Both the position numbers and the translations under genes were made by a program. This document shows positions 18,184-26,587 of a stretch of 32,450 nt of DNA, piece after piece. Every line of letters begins with the position of its first letter. Position 1 is the stretch's first letter. The notes below the pieces were generated by a model. The model saw nothing but the letters and a program-made list of their open reading frames with translations. It made no database searches and was not told the DNA's origin. Source of the DNA: Candidatus Hydrogenedentota bacterium (GTDB lineage: Bacteria; Hydrogenedentota; Hydrogenedentia; Hydrogenedentales; JAEUWI01); contig JAUIMA010000006.1 of assembly GCA_030432675.1 (NCBI GenBank), positions 1-32,450 of the forward strand. The letters run 5' to 3'.

Positions 18184-19053
18184 ATGTCCGATGCCCAACG
18201 TGTTGCCATACCCATGCGGCCTGGCGAACGGCGCGTGCTCCGCGTCTTTCGCACGGGGTTTCGCGTCTTATCCATCGTGGCCCCCGAATGGGGAGGCCGC
18301 CTGGCCTGCCGACTCTTTACCACGCCCCGCCGCTATACCCCACCGGTCTTCGAGGCAGAAATTAAGGCCGAAGGCGAGGCCCTTGTTCTCGATCACGCAG
18401 GCGCGACCCTCCATGGTCACCGCTGGGGTGAGGGGCCGACGGTGTTGCTGATACATGGCTGGGAAGGGCGCGGTGCCCAACTCGGTCACTTTGTGCGCCC
18501 GCTCGTGGTGGCAGGCTACACCGTCGTGGCCTATGACGGGCCCGCCCATGGTAAGTCCGATGGCAAGCGCACCGATGGACATCACTTCGCTACCTCGTTG
18601 ATGACCATCGCAGCGGCCCACGGTCCAGTCCATGGCGTGGTAGCCCATTCTTTTGGCGGGGCGGCGAGTCAATATGCGCTGAGTCTGGGCTTTCGCCCGG
18701 AGCGATTGGTGTTGATAGGCGTACCCGACCGGTTATCCAATGTACTCCACCGTTTCCGGGCCATACTGAGGTTACCCGAGAGCATCTACTCAGGCGCGCT
18801 GAAGCATCTGGGACGACGTTTCGAAGGTGACCCGAGATCGGTATCTTTTCTTGGTTATGACAAGGGGCACCATCCGCCAACATTGGTAATTCACGACAAA
18901 GGCGACCGGGAAGTGCCCTATAGCGAAGGGTATGCCCTCTACGAGAGTTTGCGCTATGGGGAGCACATGGCGACCGAAGGTCTTGGCCATCGACGCATAC
19001 TGAAAGATTCCGCCGTGGTCCGCACCGCCGTGGAATTTATCACGGGCGGCTGA
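18184..19053 (+). CDS. Alpha/beta hydrolase
   Basis: Start MSDAQRVAIPMRPGERR downstream of the promoter; LLIHGWEGRG oxyanion region, VVAHSFGGAAS nucleophile elbow, EGLGHRRIL catalytic His region. Confidence 0.88.
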   Translation: MSDAQRVAIPMRPGERRVLRVFRTGFRVLSIVAPEWGGRLACRLFTTPRRYTPPVFEAEIKAEGEALVLDHAGATLHGHRWGEGPTVLLIHGWEGRGAQLGHFVRPLVVAGYTVVAYDGPAHGKSDGKRTDGHHFATSLMTIAAAHGPVHGVVAHSFGGAASQYALSLGFRPERLVLIGVPDRLSNVLHRFRAILRLPESIYSGALKHLGRRFEGDPRSVSFLGYDKGHHPPTLVIHDKGDREVPYSEGYALYESLRYGEHMATEGLGHRRILKDSAVVRTAVEFITGG

Positions 19054-19081
19054 TCGAATCGTGGGGTAGCCGCCCCGGCGG

Positions 19082-19354
19082 TCATTTCGGACGAAAGATA
19101 CGCCGTTCCACCTGCTCTTTTTCACGCATCGCGGGTGCCGTGCGGTGGGTGGCAATTCGCCGCAAGTAAAGCTCCCTCCATAGAAGCGCAAGCAAGCCAC
19201 CTTCACAGACGACCATTCCCTGGATGGAGACACCCCTTTGAATCAGTAATTCAATGATAGGCGCATAGAAACGTCTTTTTTGTGGTGACCCTACGTTGTT
19301 CGACCCGTTTGGGGTATCGGTTCGCAACCATCGGGTATCGTTTTGTAGATCCAT
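19082..19354 (-). CDS. Possible small hypothetical protein
   Basis: 90-aa ORF MDLQNDTRWLRTDTPNGSNNVGSPQKRRFYAPIIELLIQRG...; no obvious SD, so weak. Confidence 0.35.
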   Translation of the reverse strand: MDLQNDTRWLRTDTPNGSNNVGSPQKRRFYAPIIELLIQRGVSIQGMVVCEGGLLALLWRELYLRRIATHRTAPAMREKEQVERRIFRPK

Positions 19355-19426
19355 GCCGGGCTGTCAGCAAGGTGGCGGATGTGGATAAGGGATTATATAG
19401 CAACGAATTACAGACCAATCCAGTTT

Positions 19427-19442
19427 TGGCATGATAGTCGCT
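19427..19442 (+). promoter_or_regulatory. Candidate sigma-54 (RpoN) promoter
   Basis: TGGCATGATAGTCGCT: GG-N10-GC spacing and close to TGGCACG-N4-TTGCW. Confidence 0.5.
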
Positions 19443-19545
19443 TTAACTTCCCATGCGCCACGGTGCGCAGGGCACGACAGCGACTCGGCCCAGGGTTGCA
19501 GGGAAACTAAAACAAGTTTCGCATCAGAAACTGGAGGAATGAGCT

Positions 19546-19743
19546 ATGAAAGACATCAAGGTAAACGAATTGAACGAAGCCACGAAGTCCGATGAAATCG
19601 AAATGACCGACGAGGAGATGGGGCAGGTAAAGGGAGGCATTGGCCTTTTGCTTCCTGCGGTGCAGAAGGTGCGCGAGGCGGCCCGAACCGAAAAGAAAAC
19701 GTCTACGCAGACGAGCACCATTACGTACACCGGTCTGGAGTAG
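19546..19743 (+). CDS. Candidate Gly-Gly leader peptide with pseudopilin-like core
   Basis: MKDIKVNELNEATKSDEIEMTDEEMGQVKGG|IGLLLPAVQKVREAARTEKKTSTQTSTITYTGLE; SD GGAGG upstream; terminator downstream. Confidence 0.75.
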   Translation: MKDIKVNELNEATKSDEIEMTDEEMGQVKGGIGLLLPAVQKVREAARTEKKTSTQTSTITYTGLE

Positions 19744-19794
19744 GGATAGGTATTCCGCCGGGGCACCGCCCTGATGGCGTTCTAGATAGATTCT

Positions 19795-19824
19795 CGGGGA
19801 CCCGGTCAATTGGCCGAGTCCCCG
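19795..19824 (+). terminator. Strong intrinsic hairpin, probably terminating the 19546 gene
   Basis: CGGGGACCCGGTC-AATT-GGCCGAGTCCCCG (one mismatch, one G-T pair) followed by tcctgttta; lies between convergent genes. Confidence 0.7.
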
Positions 19825-19830
19825 TCCTGT

Positions 19831-21099
19831 TTATTCGGCGTTTATCACGTTGGACGACACGATGCAGCCCCGGTCATCCGTGAGGTTGAGGTAGAAATAG
19901 GTGCAGCCTTCGGGCAGGGTGGCGGTGACGGTTTTGCTCTCTGCGTCGAGGGTGGCGTCATGGGCCTCAAAGGGGTTCACGAGATCGAAGTGGCGTTTGC
20001 CTTCGGGGGTCGCATATTCGTAGGGTCCGGTCATGGTGTAGAGCGTAGCGGCTGTGATGGGCTGTTCGCTTTCGTAGCGGAGACCGACGGAGCCCGCGTC
20101 GCCGACTTCCGGTTGTTCGGTAATGCGGGCCAGCGGCGTACCTTTACCCTTCAGCAAGAAGTCGGCCGTGGCATAGATTTCGGGGACGTACTTTATCTCC
20201 CAGCCGGGGCCGTGTCCATGGGGCATGCGGGGGTGGATGGAGAGGGTGGACTCGGGGCCTGCGCTGATATGGGAGCGGGTCAACACGTCGGCGGAAAAGT
20301 GGGGGTCGTTGTCGCCGTTCACCCAAACCATGGGCATGGGGGAACCGGTAAAGAAACGGGCCGGGTCCCAATACTTTTTCTTCTCCAATTCGGCGTCATC
20401 CGTCGCGCCCATGCGCTTGAAGTGTCCCTTGGAATCATAGAGGTAGCCACAGCCATAGACCGGCGCGGCAAAGACAAAGCGGTCGTCCACCCCGGCGGTC
20501 AGGCTACTGAGGACACCGCCCCAACTGATACCCGTGAGGCCAATGCGTTCCGCGTCGACCGTATCGTTGGCGCGGAGAAGGGAGTTGGCGAGCATGATGT
20601 CGGCCACGGCGTGGTACATCCACTGCGCGTCGCGCGGCTTGTCCACGTCGTCAAACATACCGGTGTGGTGGGGGCCGCCGTGCTCGTGGGGTTTGCCCCG
20701 CTTCCAGCCGTCCTCGGCAGGGAGATGTCCCGTGAGATCCATGGAGATACTGGCGTAACCCTGGTCGTACCAGACCTGGACCCACTGGGGAAAGGCCGTG
20801 CCACCACCGCCGTGGGCCAGCACCATGCCGGGGAGTTTTTTGCCTTCCGGGGCTTCGGGAATGCCGATATAGGCGAAGACGCGGGTGGGCTTGCCCTGGT
20901 AATCCAGTCCGTCATAGTAGATGGCCTGGATGGAGCCTTGGTCCATTTCGGGCACGCGGTGGATGGTTGGTGCTTGATAGACCGTGTCGCCAAATTGTTG
21001 GAGGAGTTCTGCCCGGGCGGCCGCAGCATCGGCGTGGGCGGAGAGCGGGAACGAAAGCAGGAAGGCAGCGACTGTTGCGCTCAGAAGTTTTTTATGCAT
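19831..21099 (-). CDS. Secreted alpha/beta hydrolase, acetylxylan esterase/dienelactone hydrolase-like
   Basis: Signal peptide MHKKLLSATVAAFLLSFPLSAHA; GMVLAHGGGGTAF, SMDLTGH, GLTGISWGGVLSS nucleophile elbow. Confidence 0.85.
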   Translation of the reverse strand: MHKKLLSATVAAFLLSFPLSAHADAAAARAELLQQFGDTVYQAPTIHRVPEMDQGSIQAIYYDGLDYQGKPTRVFAYIGIPEAPEGKKLPGMVLAHGGGGTAFPQWVQVWYDQGYASISMDLTGHLPAEDGWKRGKPHEHGGPHHTGMFDDVDKPRDAQWMYHAVADIMLANSLLRANDTVDAERIGLTGISWGGVLSSLTAGVDDRFVFAAPVYGCGYLYDSKGHFKRMGATDDAELEKKKYWDPARFFTGSPMPMVWVNGDNDPHFSADVLTRSHISAGPESTLSIHPRMPHGHGPGWEIKYVPEIYATADFLLKGKGTPLARITEQPEVGDAGSVGLRYESEQPITAATLYTMTGPYEYATPEGKRHFDLVNPFEAHDATLDAESKTVTATLPEGCTYFYLNLTDDRGCIVSSNVINAE

Positions 21100-21151
21100 G
21101 GGATAGCGAGTCCTTTACAGGGTAAACGGTTGTTGCTAATAGGTACACCAA

Positions 21152-21303
21152 GGGGTCCCACCCTTGCGGATGGGAGGTACGAGCGGCCTTATGGGTGTCC
21201 GCGCCCTCGGGCCATTCTATAGAGGGGGGTATGTTCGGTGTGCCCGACGACATGCGCACCCGTAAGCTCCCCCGCTTCGCTCCTCCGCGTAAGGGTGGCA
21301 CCC
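21152..21303. repeat. Inverted REP-like pair (heads outward), right arm matching 1755-1802
   Basis: Reverse complement of 21257-21303 = gggtgccacccttacgcggaggagcgaagcgggggagcttacgggtg; shares 20-nt core cggaggagcgaagcggggga with 1771-1790. Left arm 21152-21197 is a diverged copy. Confidence 0.75.
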
Positions 21304-21375
21304 ATACGATTTCTTTGATGGGCAGCATCCAACTCGTAAACACCAACTGCCCGTACTCTCTGTGGTTAATCCCCT

Positions 21376-22725
21376 TCACGCCTTGCGCAGGTCACTGATA
21401 TCCGTGGCAAAACCTTCTATCGCGTTCTCCACCAGCTCCATGGCACCCACCTCTTCACCGAGCTTGATACCGGTGCGCTGGGCAGGGCCGCGGGTCTCTC
21501 TAATGGTGTTCCGTATGAGGCTGTTGTTGGCGGTGACGCCCTGCACGTCCACCGCGATGCCCCCATCGCCACCGGTGTCCACAATGCGGTTGTTCTCGAT
21601 CCGGTTGCCCTTCGCCGTGAAGCCTTCACCCCGTTCGGGACGGAAGACCAGGCCGTTGATGTGGCTGCGCTGGATGTCGTTGTCAATGACCAGGTTCTCA
21701 TCGTCGTGGTGACCGATAGAGACGCCATAGTTATTTTCGGAAAGGTGGTTGTTCTCCGCCAGGCCATACTTGACGCCCCAACAGAAAAAGATGCCGATAT
21801 TCGAGCCCGACACCCGGTTGTTCACCATGCGAGGCCGTTGGGAGCCAGAACCCGGGTGGAGGCCCAGGTCGGCGTTGTTGTGAATCTCGCAGCCTTCCAC
21901 GGAGACATCGTGACAAATCTGAAAGCTGATGGCGTCGCCGTTGTAGTTGCGCACATCCAACCCCTTGAGGTCGATGTCCGCGCAATCCTGAAACCACAGG
22001 GCACCGGCATAGTTGCCGTTGATGTTGGTGTTGTTGTCCCGGTTGCCATCCAGGGCGATATTCTCGACCGCGAAACCCGAAGTTTCTTCGGCGGTAATCA
22101 TGGCGAAGCGGGATGAAACCGTGGGGGTCATCATGGTCCAGAAGTTTTTCCGCAGGGCCCGGTCCAGTTTGAAGCGGTTGCCACTACGGGCCACCAGGGT
22201 GCGGCATAAGATGTCCACGCCGTTGGTGTGGGGGTTCTTCGACTCCAGGATGACGCCATCGCCCACCTGGAAGCCATCGGCGTTCTCCAGGGTGACCTCC
22301 TGGTCAAACCAGTCCGAGTCGGCTGCCAGCACGGTCTCCTGGGAGGGACACTTGACCAGCATGGAGTCCGTGCCGCTACCGCGAAGGCGGACGCCCTGGT
22401 TCAGAAAGATGGAATTGCGCAGGTGATAGGTGCCGGGCATCACCTGGACGGTGCCGCCGCCGAGCCGCGCCACATAGTCCACGGCCGCCTGAATGGCCTT
22501 GTCATTCGTACCGGCGATATCGGCCTTATCCGGACCCACCGTGAGGGTGACTCGTTCATCCCAATCGGGCTCATGGCGCCTATCGCCCGAGGTGGCCCGG
22601 GGCGCCCGGACTTCGGGCATGGGTGCCGCGCCACCCGGTGTTCCGGTAAGGAGGGCGACCGTTGCGCCCCCGGCGGCCATAAGAAGCTGGCGGCGATTGA
22701 GGGAGAAAGACGGATTGAAAGTCAT
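21376..22725 (-). CDS. Right-handed parallel beta-helix protein with Tat-like signal
   Basis: N-terminus SLNRRQLLMAAGGATVALLTG; DKAIQAAVDYVARLGGGTVQVMPGTYHL pectate-lyase-like start; repeated N-x-I/V-x-x-N rungs. Confidence 0.85.
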   Translation of the reverse strand: MTFNPSFSLNRRQLLMAAGGATVALLTGTPGGAAPMPEVRAPRATSGDRRHEPDWDERVTLTVGPDKADIAGTNDKAIQAAVDYVARLGGGTVQVMPGTYHLRNSIFLNQGVRLRGSGTDSMLVKCPSQETVLAADSDWFDQEVTLENADGFQVGDGVILESKNPHTNGVDILCRTLVARSGNRFKLDRALRKNFWTMMTPTVSSRFAMITAEETSGFAVENIALDGNRDNNTNINGNYAGALWFQDCADIDLKGLDVRNYNGDAISFQICHDVSVEGCEIHNNADLGLHPGSGSQRPRMVNNRVSGSNIGIFFCWGVKYGLAENNHLSENNYGVSIGHHDDENLVIDNDIQRSHINGLVFRPERGEGFTAKGNRIENNRIVDTGGDGGIAVDVQGVTANNSLIRNTIRETRGPAQRTGIKLGEEVGAMELVENAIEGFATDISDLRKA

Positions 22726-22887
22726 GGAACGTCTCCAATATCAGAGGGTGTGGGTCACGAGGTATACACTGCCATGGTAGGCGAGGGTGACGGGTGTTAT
22801 CAATGGAGCGGAATGGGATTTGTCTTCGTTTCCCTGTGCCGTTCATCCGGGGTACAATGGGCATACCAACTTTAAGGAAGGAACACG

Positions 22888-23478
22888 ATGGACGAGGTAG
22901 CACGCATTTCGATTTTGGCCGATATTGATAAGGCCAACAGCGCAGACCCGAATAAGGAGGAATGGGGCGGGGTGGCCCATCCGAAGGAATTGCTCTATGG
23001 ATTGCGCATGAGCACCTGGTTGATGGAGCTGTCCCCCGACGCCGACGATGCATTACGTATTGCTGCCCGGGGCCAACACATTTGTCGATGGGAGCACCCG
23101 CGAAGCAACTATCCGATGGATCGTAAAGGTTACCTGACATGGCGTCGAGAACTCTATGACTTTCACGCGGAGAAGGTGGGCGAGATCATGCGCGCCCATG
23201 GGGCCACGGAAGAAGAGATCGAGCGGGTGTCCTTCCTGCTCCATAAGAAAAACCTCCACCATGACCCCGATACCCGGGCGTTGGAGGATGCGGCGTGCCT
23301 GGTGTTTCTCGAGTTTTACCTTGCGGACTTTGCCGCGAAAACAGACCAAGAGAAAATGATCGGTATCATCCGGAAAACCTGGAGTAAGATGTCGGACCAG
23401 GGCAAGACGCATGCGATAAAATTAAGGCTTCCGGACTCGGTTCAGGTCCTTTTGCAGAAAGCCCTGGACGATGACTGA
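22888..23478 (+). CDS. DUF4202 family protein
   Basis: 196 aa; AARGQHICRWEHPRSNYPMDRKGYLTWRRELYDFHAEKV and HKKNLHHDPDTRALEDAACLVFLEFYL, resembling DUF4202. Confidence 0.85.
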   Translation: MDEVARISILADIDKANSADPNKEEWGGVAHPKELLYGLRMSTWLMELSPDADDALRIAARGQHICRWEHPRSNYPMDRKGYLTWRRELYDFHAEKVGEIMRAHGATEEEIERVSFLLHKKNLHHDPDTRALEDAACLVFLEFYLADFAAKTDQEKMIGIIRKTWSKMSDQGKTHAIKLRLPDSVQVLLQKALDDD

Positions 23479-24796
23479 TCGTCCCCCCTTGATAGTGGGA
23501 CTGGCGGGGGGCACGGGCTCCGGCAAGACTACGGTGACGGAAGCGCTGCTGGCCCGCCTGGGCGATCGTGCCGTGGTGCTCCAGCACGATTGGTACTATC
23601 GTGACCAGCGGGACGTGCCGCTGACGGAACGGGCGAAGGTCAACTACGACCACCCCGATGCGCAGGAAACCGAATTGCTCATCGCCCACGTGAAGGCCCT
23701 CCGTGCAGGAGAAAGCATCGTGGCGCCCCAATATGACTTTTCCCAGCACACCCGCGCTGCGGAAACCCGTACGATTGCGCCTCATCCGGTGGTCGTTGTG
23801 GAGGGTATCAATACCCTCGCCAATAATGAGCTGGCCGCCTGCTGCGACCTCACCATTTATGTGGATACCCCGGCGGATGTACGCTTTGCCCGCCGTCTGC
23901 AGCGGGATGTGGCGGAACGTGGGCGGACGGTAGAGAGCGTGGTTCATCAGTACTTGGGTCAGGTCCGTCCTATGCACGAGCGTTACGTGGAACCCTGTAA
24001 CGGGCGCGCGGATCTGGTTTTGTCCGGGGAGGACGACGTGGCTACCTCCGTTTCAACGGCCCTGGCATGTATCGAGCCCCTGCTGAGTCAGGCCGTCGCG
24101 TCGCCCCGCTTGTTACTCCTAAGTAACTCCACCATGGCCGATGAACCCTATCTCGGCTGGGCCCGCCCCCACATCACGCGCATATTGGAAGGCGTGGAGG
24201 AAGCCCTCTTCGTGCCCTATGCCGCCGTGGATATGGGCTATGAAACCTACACCGCCATGGTCTCGGAAGCCCTTTCCGAAGGGCAGACCCGTGTGGTGGG
24301 AATTCATACGGTAGACAATAAGGTCGCGGCGTTGGCGTCGGCCCACTGTGTCATCGTGGGCGGCGGCAACACCTTCTCCCTGTTGAGCGCCTGCGAGCGG
24401 GAGGGCCTCATGGCACCGTTGCGGCGGGCCGTAAAGGAGGGGGCAATCTACGTGGGTTGGAGCGCCGGGGCCAATTTGGCCGGGCCCACCATCAAGACCA
24501 CCAACGATATGCCTATCGAGTGTCCGAATACCTTCGACGGCCTGGGCCTCGTGCCCTTTCAAATCAATCCCCACTACACCGCCCAGCGGGTGGCGGGACA
24601 TGGCGGAGAGAGTCGGGATCAGCGGTTGAAAGAATTCGGGATTCGGAATCCCGAGGCGGCTGTCCTGGCCCTGCCCGAGGGCATGTATATTTCCGTGGCG
24701 GATGGGGAAAGCGTCATTGGTGGCACCGGCGAGGCCTGGTGTTTTCGCGGGGGCGCATCGCCCACGCCCGTGCCGCTAGGGCCTCTCGTGCTTTAG
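23471..24796 (+). CDS. Uridine kinase-like / peptidase E (S51)-like fusion protein
   Basis: Residues ~1-205: GLAGGTGSGKTTV, QHDWYYRDQ, VNYDHPDA. Residues ~213-441: LLLLSNSTMADEPYLGWARP, IVGGGNTFSLL, VGWSAGANLAGPTIKTTNDMPI, FQINPHYT. Confidence 0.9.
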   Translation: MTDRPPLIVGLAGGTGSGKTTVTEALLARLGDRAVVLQHDWYYRDQRDVPLTERAKVNYDHPDAQETELLIAHVKALRAGESIVAPQYDFSQHTRAAETRTIAPHPVVVVEGINTLANNELAACCDLTIYVDTPADVRFARRLQRDVAERGRTVESVVHQYLGQVRPMHERYVEPCNGRADLVLSGEDDVATSVSTALACIEPLLSQAVASPRLLLLSNSTMADEPYLGWARPHITRILEGVEEALFVPYAAVDMGYETYTAMVSEALSEGQTRVVGIHTVDNKVAALASAHCVIVGGGNTFSLLSACEREGLMAPLRRAVKEGAIYVGWSAGANLAGPTIKTTNDMPIECPNTFDGLGLVPFQINPHYTAQRVAGHGGESRDQRLKEFGIRNPEAAVLALPEGMYISVADGESVIGGTGEAWCFRGGASPTPVPLGPLVL

Positions 24797-24803
24797 GAAG
24801 GCG

Positions 24804-25766
24804 CTACTCTTCCTTGCGCCGTTGCGCTTCAAATTCATGTTCGCGCATGCGCCAGCGAATTTCCTCCAGTAACTGTCGGTTTACCCCCATCAATTCGGCG
24901 AGAAAACCGGCCACAATCAACACAAAGCTCGCACCGAAAAGTATAGCCGCGAGAATGAGCGACTGGAGATGGCCGCCCCCGCCACCGGTGAAGTGAAACC
25001 ACGTGTAGCGAATGCTGGGGATAAGGGCGAGGAAGAAGAGGGCTATGCCGGGAAAAACGAAGAATCGGAAGGGCCGGTAGGTCATGAAAATCCGCACGGT
25101 TGTCACAATCGACACGCGGATGTAGTAAAACGAGCTCTTTACCAGCCGTGAGGGGCGGAGGTCGGTGTTGGTGCGAATGGGTACGGAAGTGATGGCCATG
25201 TTCTTCCGGCCCGCCTGAATGACCGTTTCCAGCGTGTAGGTATAGGAGCTGAACACGTTGAGCCCCATGGCTACATCACGGGTCATGGCCCGGAAACCGC
25301 TCGGCGCATCGGGGATGCTCGTATTGCTCGCGAGACGAACGACCCAGGAGCCCACCCGCTGGAGTATTTTCTTTGCCAGGGAAAAATGCTTGATGTCGCT
25401 GATAGGCCGTTCCCCCACGACAAATTCGGCATGGCCCGCGAGGATGGGCGCCACCAGTTTGGGAATGTCATCGGCGTTGTATTGATTGTCGGCGTCGGTG
25501 TTGACGATGACGTCGGCCCCCGCCTTGATGCAATAGTTCAGTCCGGCCGTGAAAGCCCGCGCGAGCCCCCGGTGCACGTTGAGACGCACGATGTGGTCCA
25601 CGCCATAGTCGCGGGCCACCTGCACTGTTCCATCCCGGGAGCCATCATCAATGACCAACCACTCCACCACGTCGAAGCCTTCCACTTCCCGGGGCAACTC
25701 CTGCAAGGTAATGGGCAAGACGCTTTCTTCGTTGTAGCAGGGAATCTGGATGATGAGTTTTTTCAC
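24804..25766 (-). CDS. Family 2 glycosyltransferase with C-terminal TM segments
   Basis: IIQIPCYNEESVLPITLQEL, VIDDGSRDGT, VNTDADNQYNADDIPKLV; two C-terminal hydrophobic helices. GTG start at 25766 preferred; ATG at 25805 is an alternative. Confidence 0.88.
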   Translation of the reverse strand: MKKLIIQIPCYNEESVLPITLQELPREVEGFDVVEWLVIDDGSRDGTVQVARDYGVDHIVRLNVHRGLARAFTAGLNYCIKAGADVIVNTDADNQYNADDIPKLVAPILAGHAEFVVGERPISDIKHFSLAKKILQRVGSWVVRLASNTSIPDAPSGFRAMTRDVAMGLNVFSSYTYTLETVIQAGRKNMAITSVPIRTNTDLRPSRLVKSSFYYIRVSIVTTVRIFMTYRPFRFFVFPGIALFFLALIPSIRYTWFHFTGGGGGHLQSLILAAILFGASFVLIVAGFLAELMGVNRQLLEEIRWRMREHEFEAQRRKEE

Positions 25767-25779
25767 GATGGTGGGGTTT

Positions 25780-26487
25780 TCATGGGAAGAGGTTGTAGCG
25801 GACAATGCAATACACCGCCCAGAGGGCGTCTTTCAGACCAATTTTCTTACCGTCTTCGTAGGTGCGCCCGTAATAGGAAATCCCTACTTCGTAAATGCGC
25901 GCCTTACTCCGAGCAACCTTGGCCGTAAGCTCGGGTTCAACGCCAAAGCCCCGCTCCTGAATTGTGATGGACTGAATGAGTTCCCGGCGAAAAACTTTAT
26001 AGCAGGTTTCCATGTCCGAGAGATTCAGATTGGTCAGCATATTGGAGAGGAGTGTCAGCAAACGGTTGGCGACATAATGCCAGAAATAGAGCACCCGATG
26101 GGAGTCGCCGCCCATGAACCGGGATCCGTAGACCACGTCGGCATGCCCGGAAAAAATGGGGGCCACCAGGCGGTGGTATGCCTGGGGATCATATTCAAGA
26201 TCGGCATCCTGCACGAGCGCGATGCTGCCCGTTGCATGTTGGAATCCCGTGCGCAGGGCCGCACCTTTTCCCTGATTCTGGGGATGTAAGACCAGATGGT
26301 CGATTTGCCCGGACAGTGATTCCAAGGCATCCCGGGTGCCGTCGGTGGAGCCATCGTCCACCACGATGAGCTCGAGTTCGAGGCCTTCGACGGCACGGAT
26401 TTGTGCGATGATGGTCGCGATGGTGTCCACTTCGTTGTAGACCGGCACCACCACCGAAACCCGATTGTCAGCAAGTGTTTCGCCCAC
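25780..26487 (-). CDS. Family 2 glycosyltransferase, dolichol-phosphate mannosyltransferase-like
   Basis: SVVVPVYNEVDTIATII, IVVDDGSTDGTRDAL, QDADLEYDPQAYHRLV. GTG at 26487 with SD GGGGAAGG; the N-terminal part of the track ORF overlaps the upstream gene and looks spurious. Confidence 0.87.
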   Translation of the reverse strand: MGETLADNRVSVVVPVYNEVDTIATIIAQIRAVEGLELELIVVDDGSTDGTRDALESLSGQIDHLVLHPQNQGKGAALRTGFQHATGSIALVQDADLEYDPQAYHRLVAPIFSGHADVVYGSRFMGGDSHRVLYFWHYVANRLLTLLSNMLTNLNLSDMETCYKVFRRELIQSITIQERGFGVEPELTAKVARSKARIYEVGISYYGRTYEDGKKIGLKDALWAVYCIVRYNLFP

Positions 26488-26587
26488 GCGAAGGCCTTCC
26501 CCAATCGCCTGAAAAGCAGGCGTTCCTGAGCTTGAGTGTACCAGAGTCAGCCCGTGGGGATGTAATCGGGAGATGACTTGCGGAGCA

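Noticed and set aside
19810-21222. 470-aa plus-strand ORF
   Set aside because: Antisense to the secreted esterase, which has a signal peptide and GxSxG motif; also spans a terminator and repeat.
24790-24830. Possible bidirectional terminator GGCGC...GCGCC between convergent genes
   Set aside because: Only a 5-bp stem overlapping coding sequence; too weak to list as a feature.
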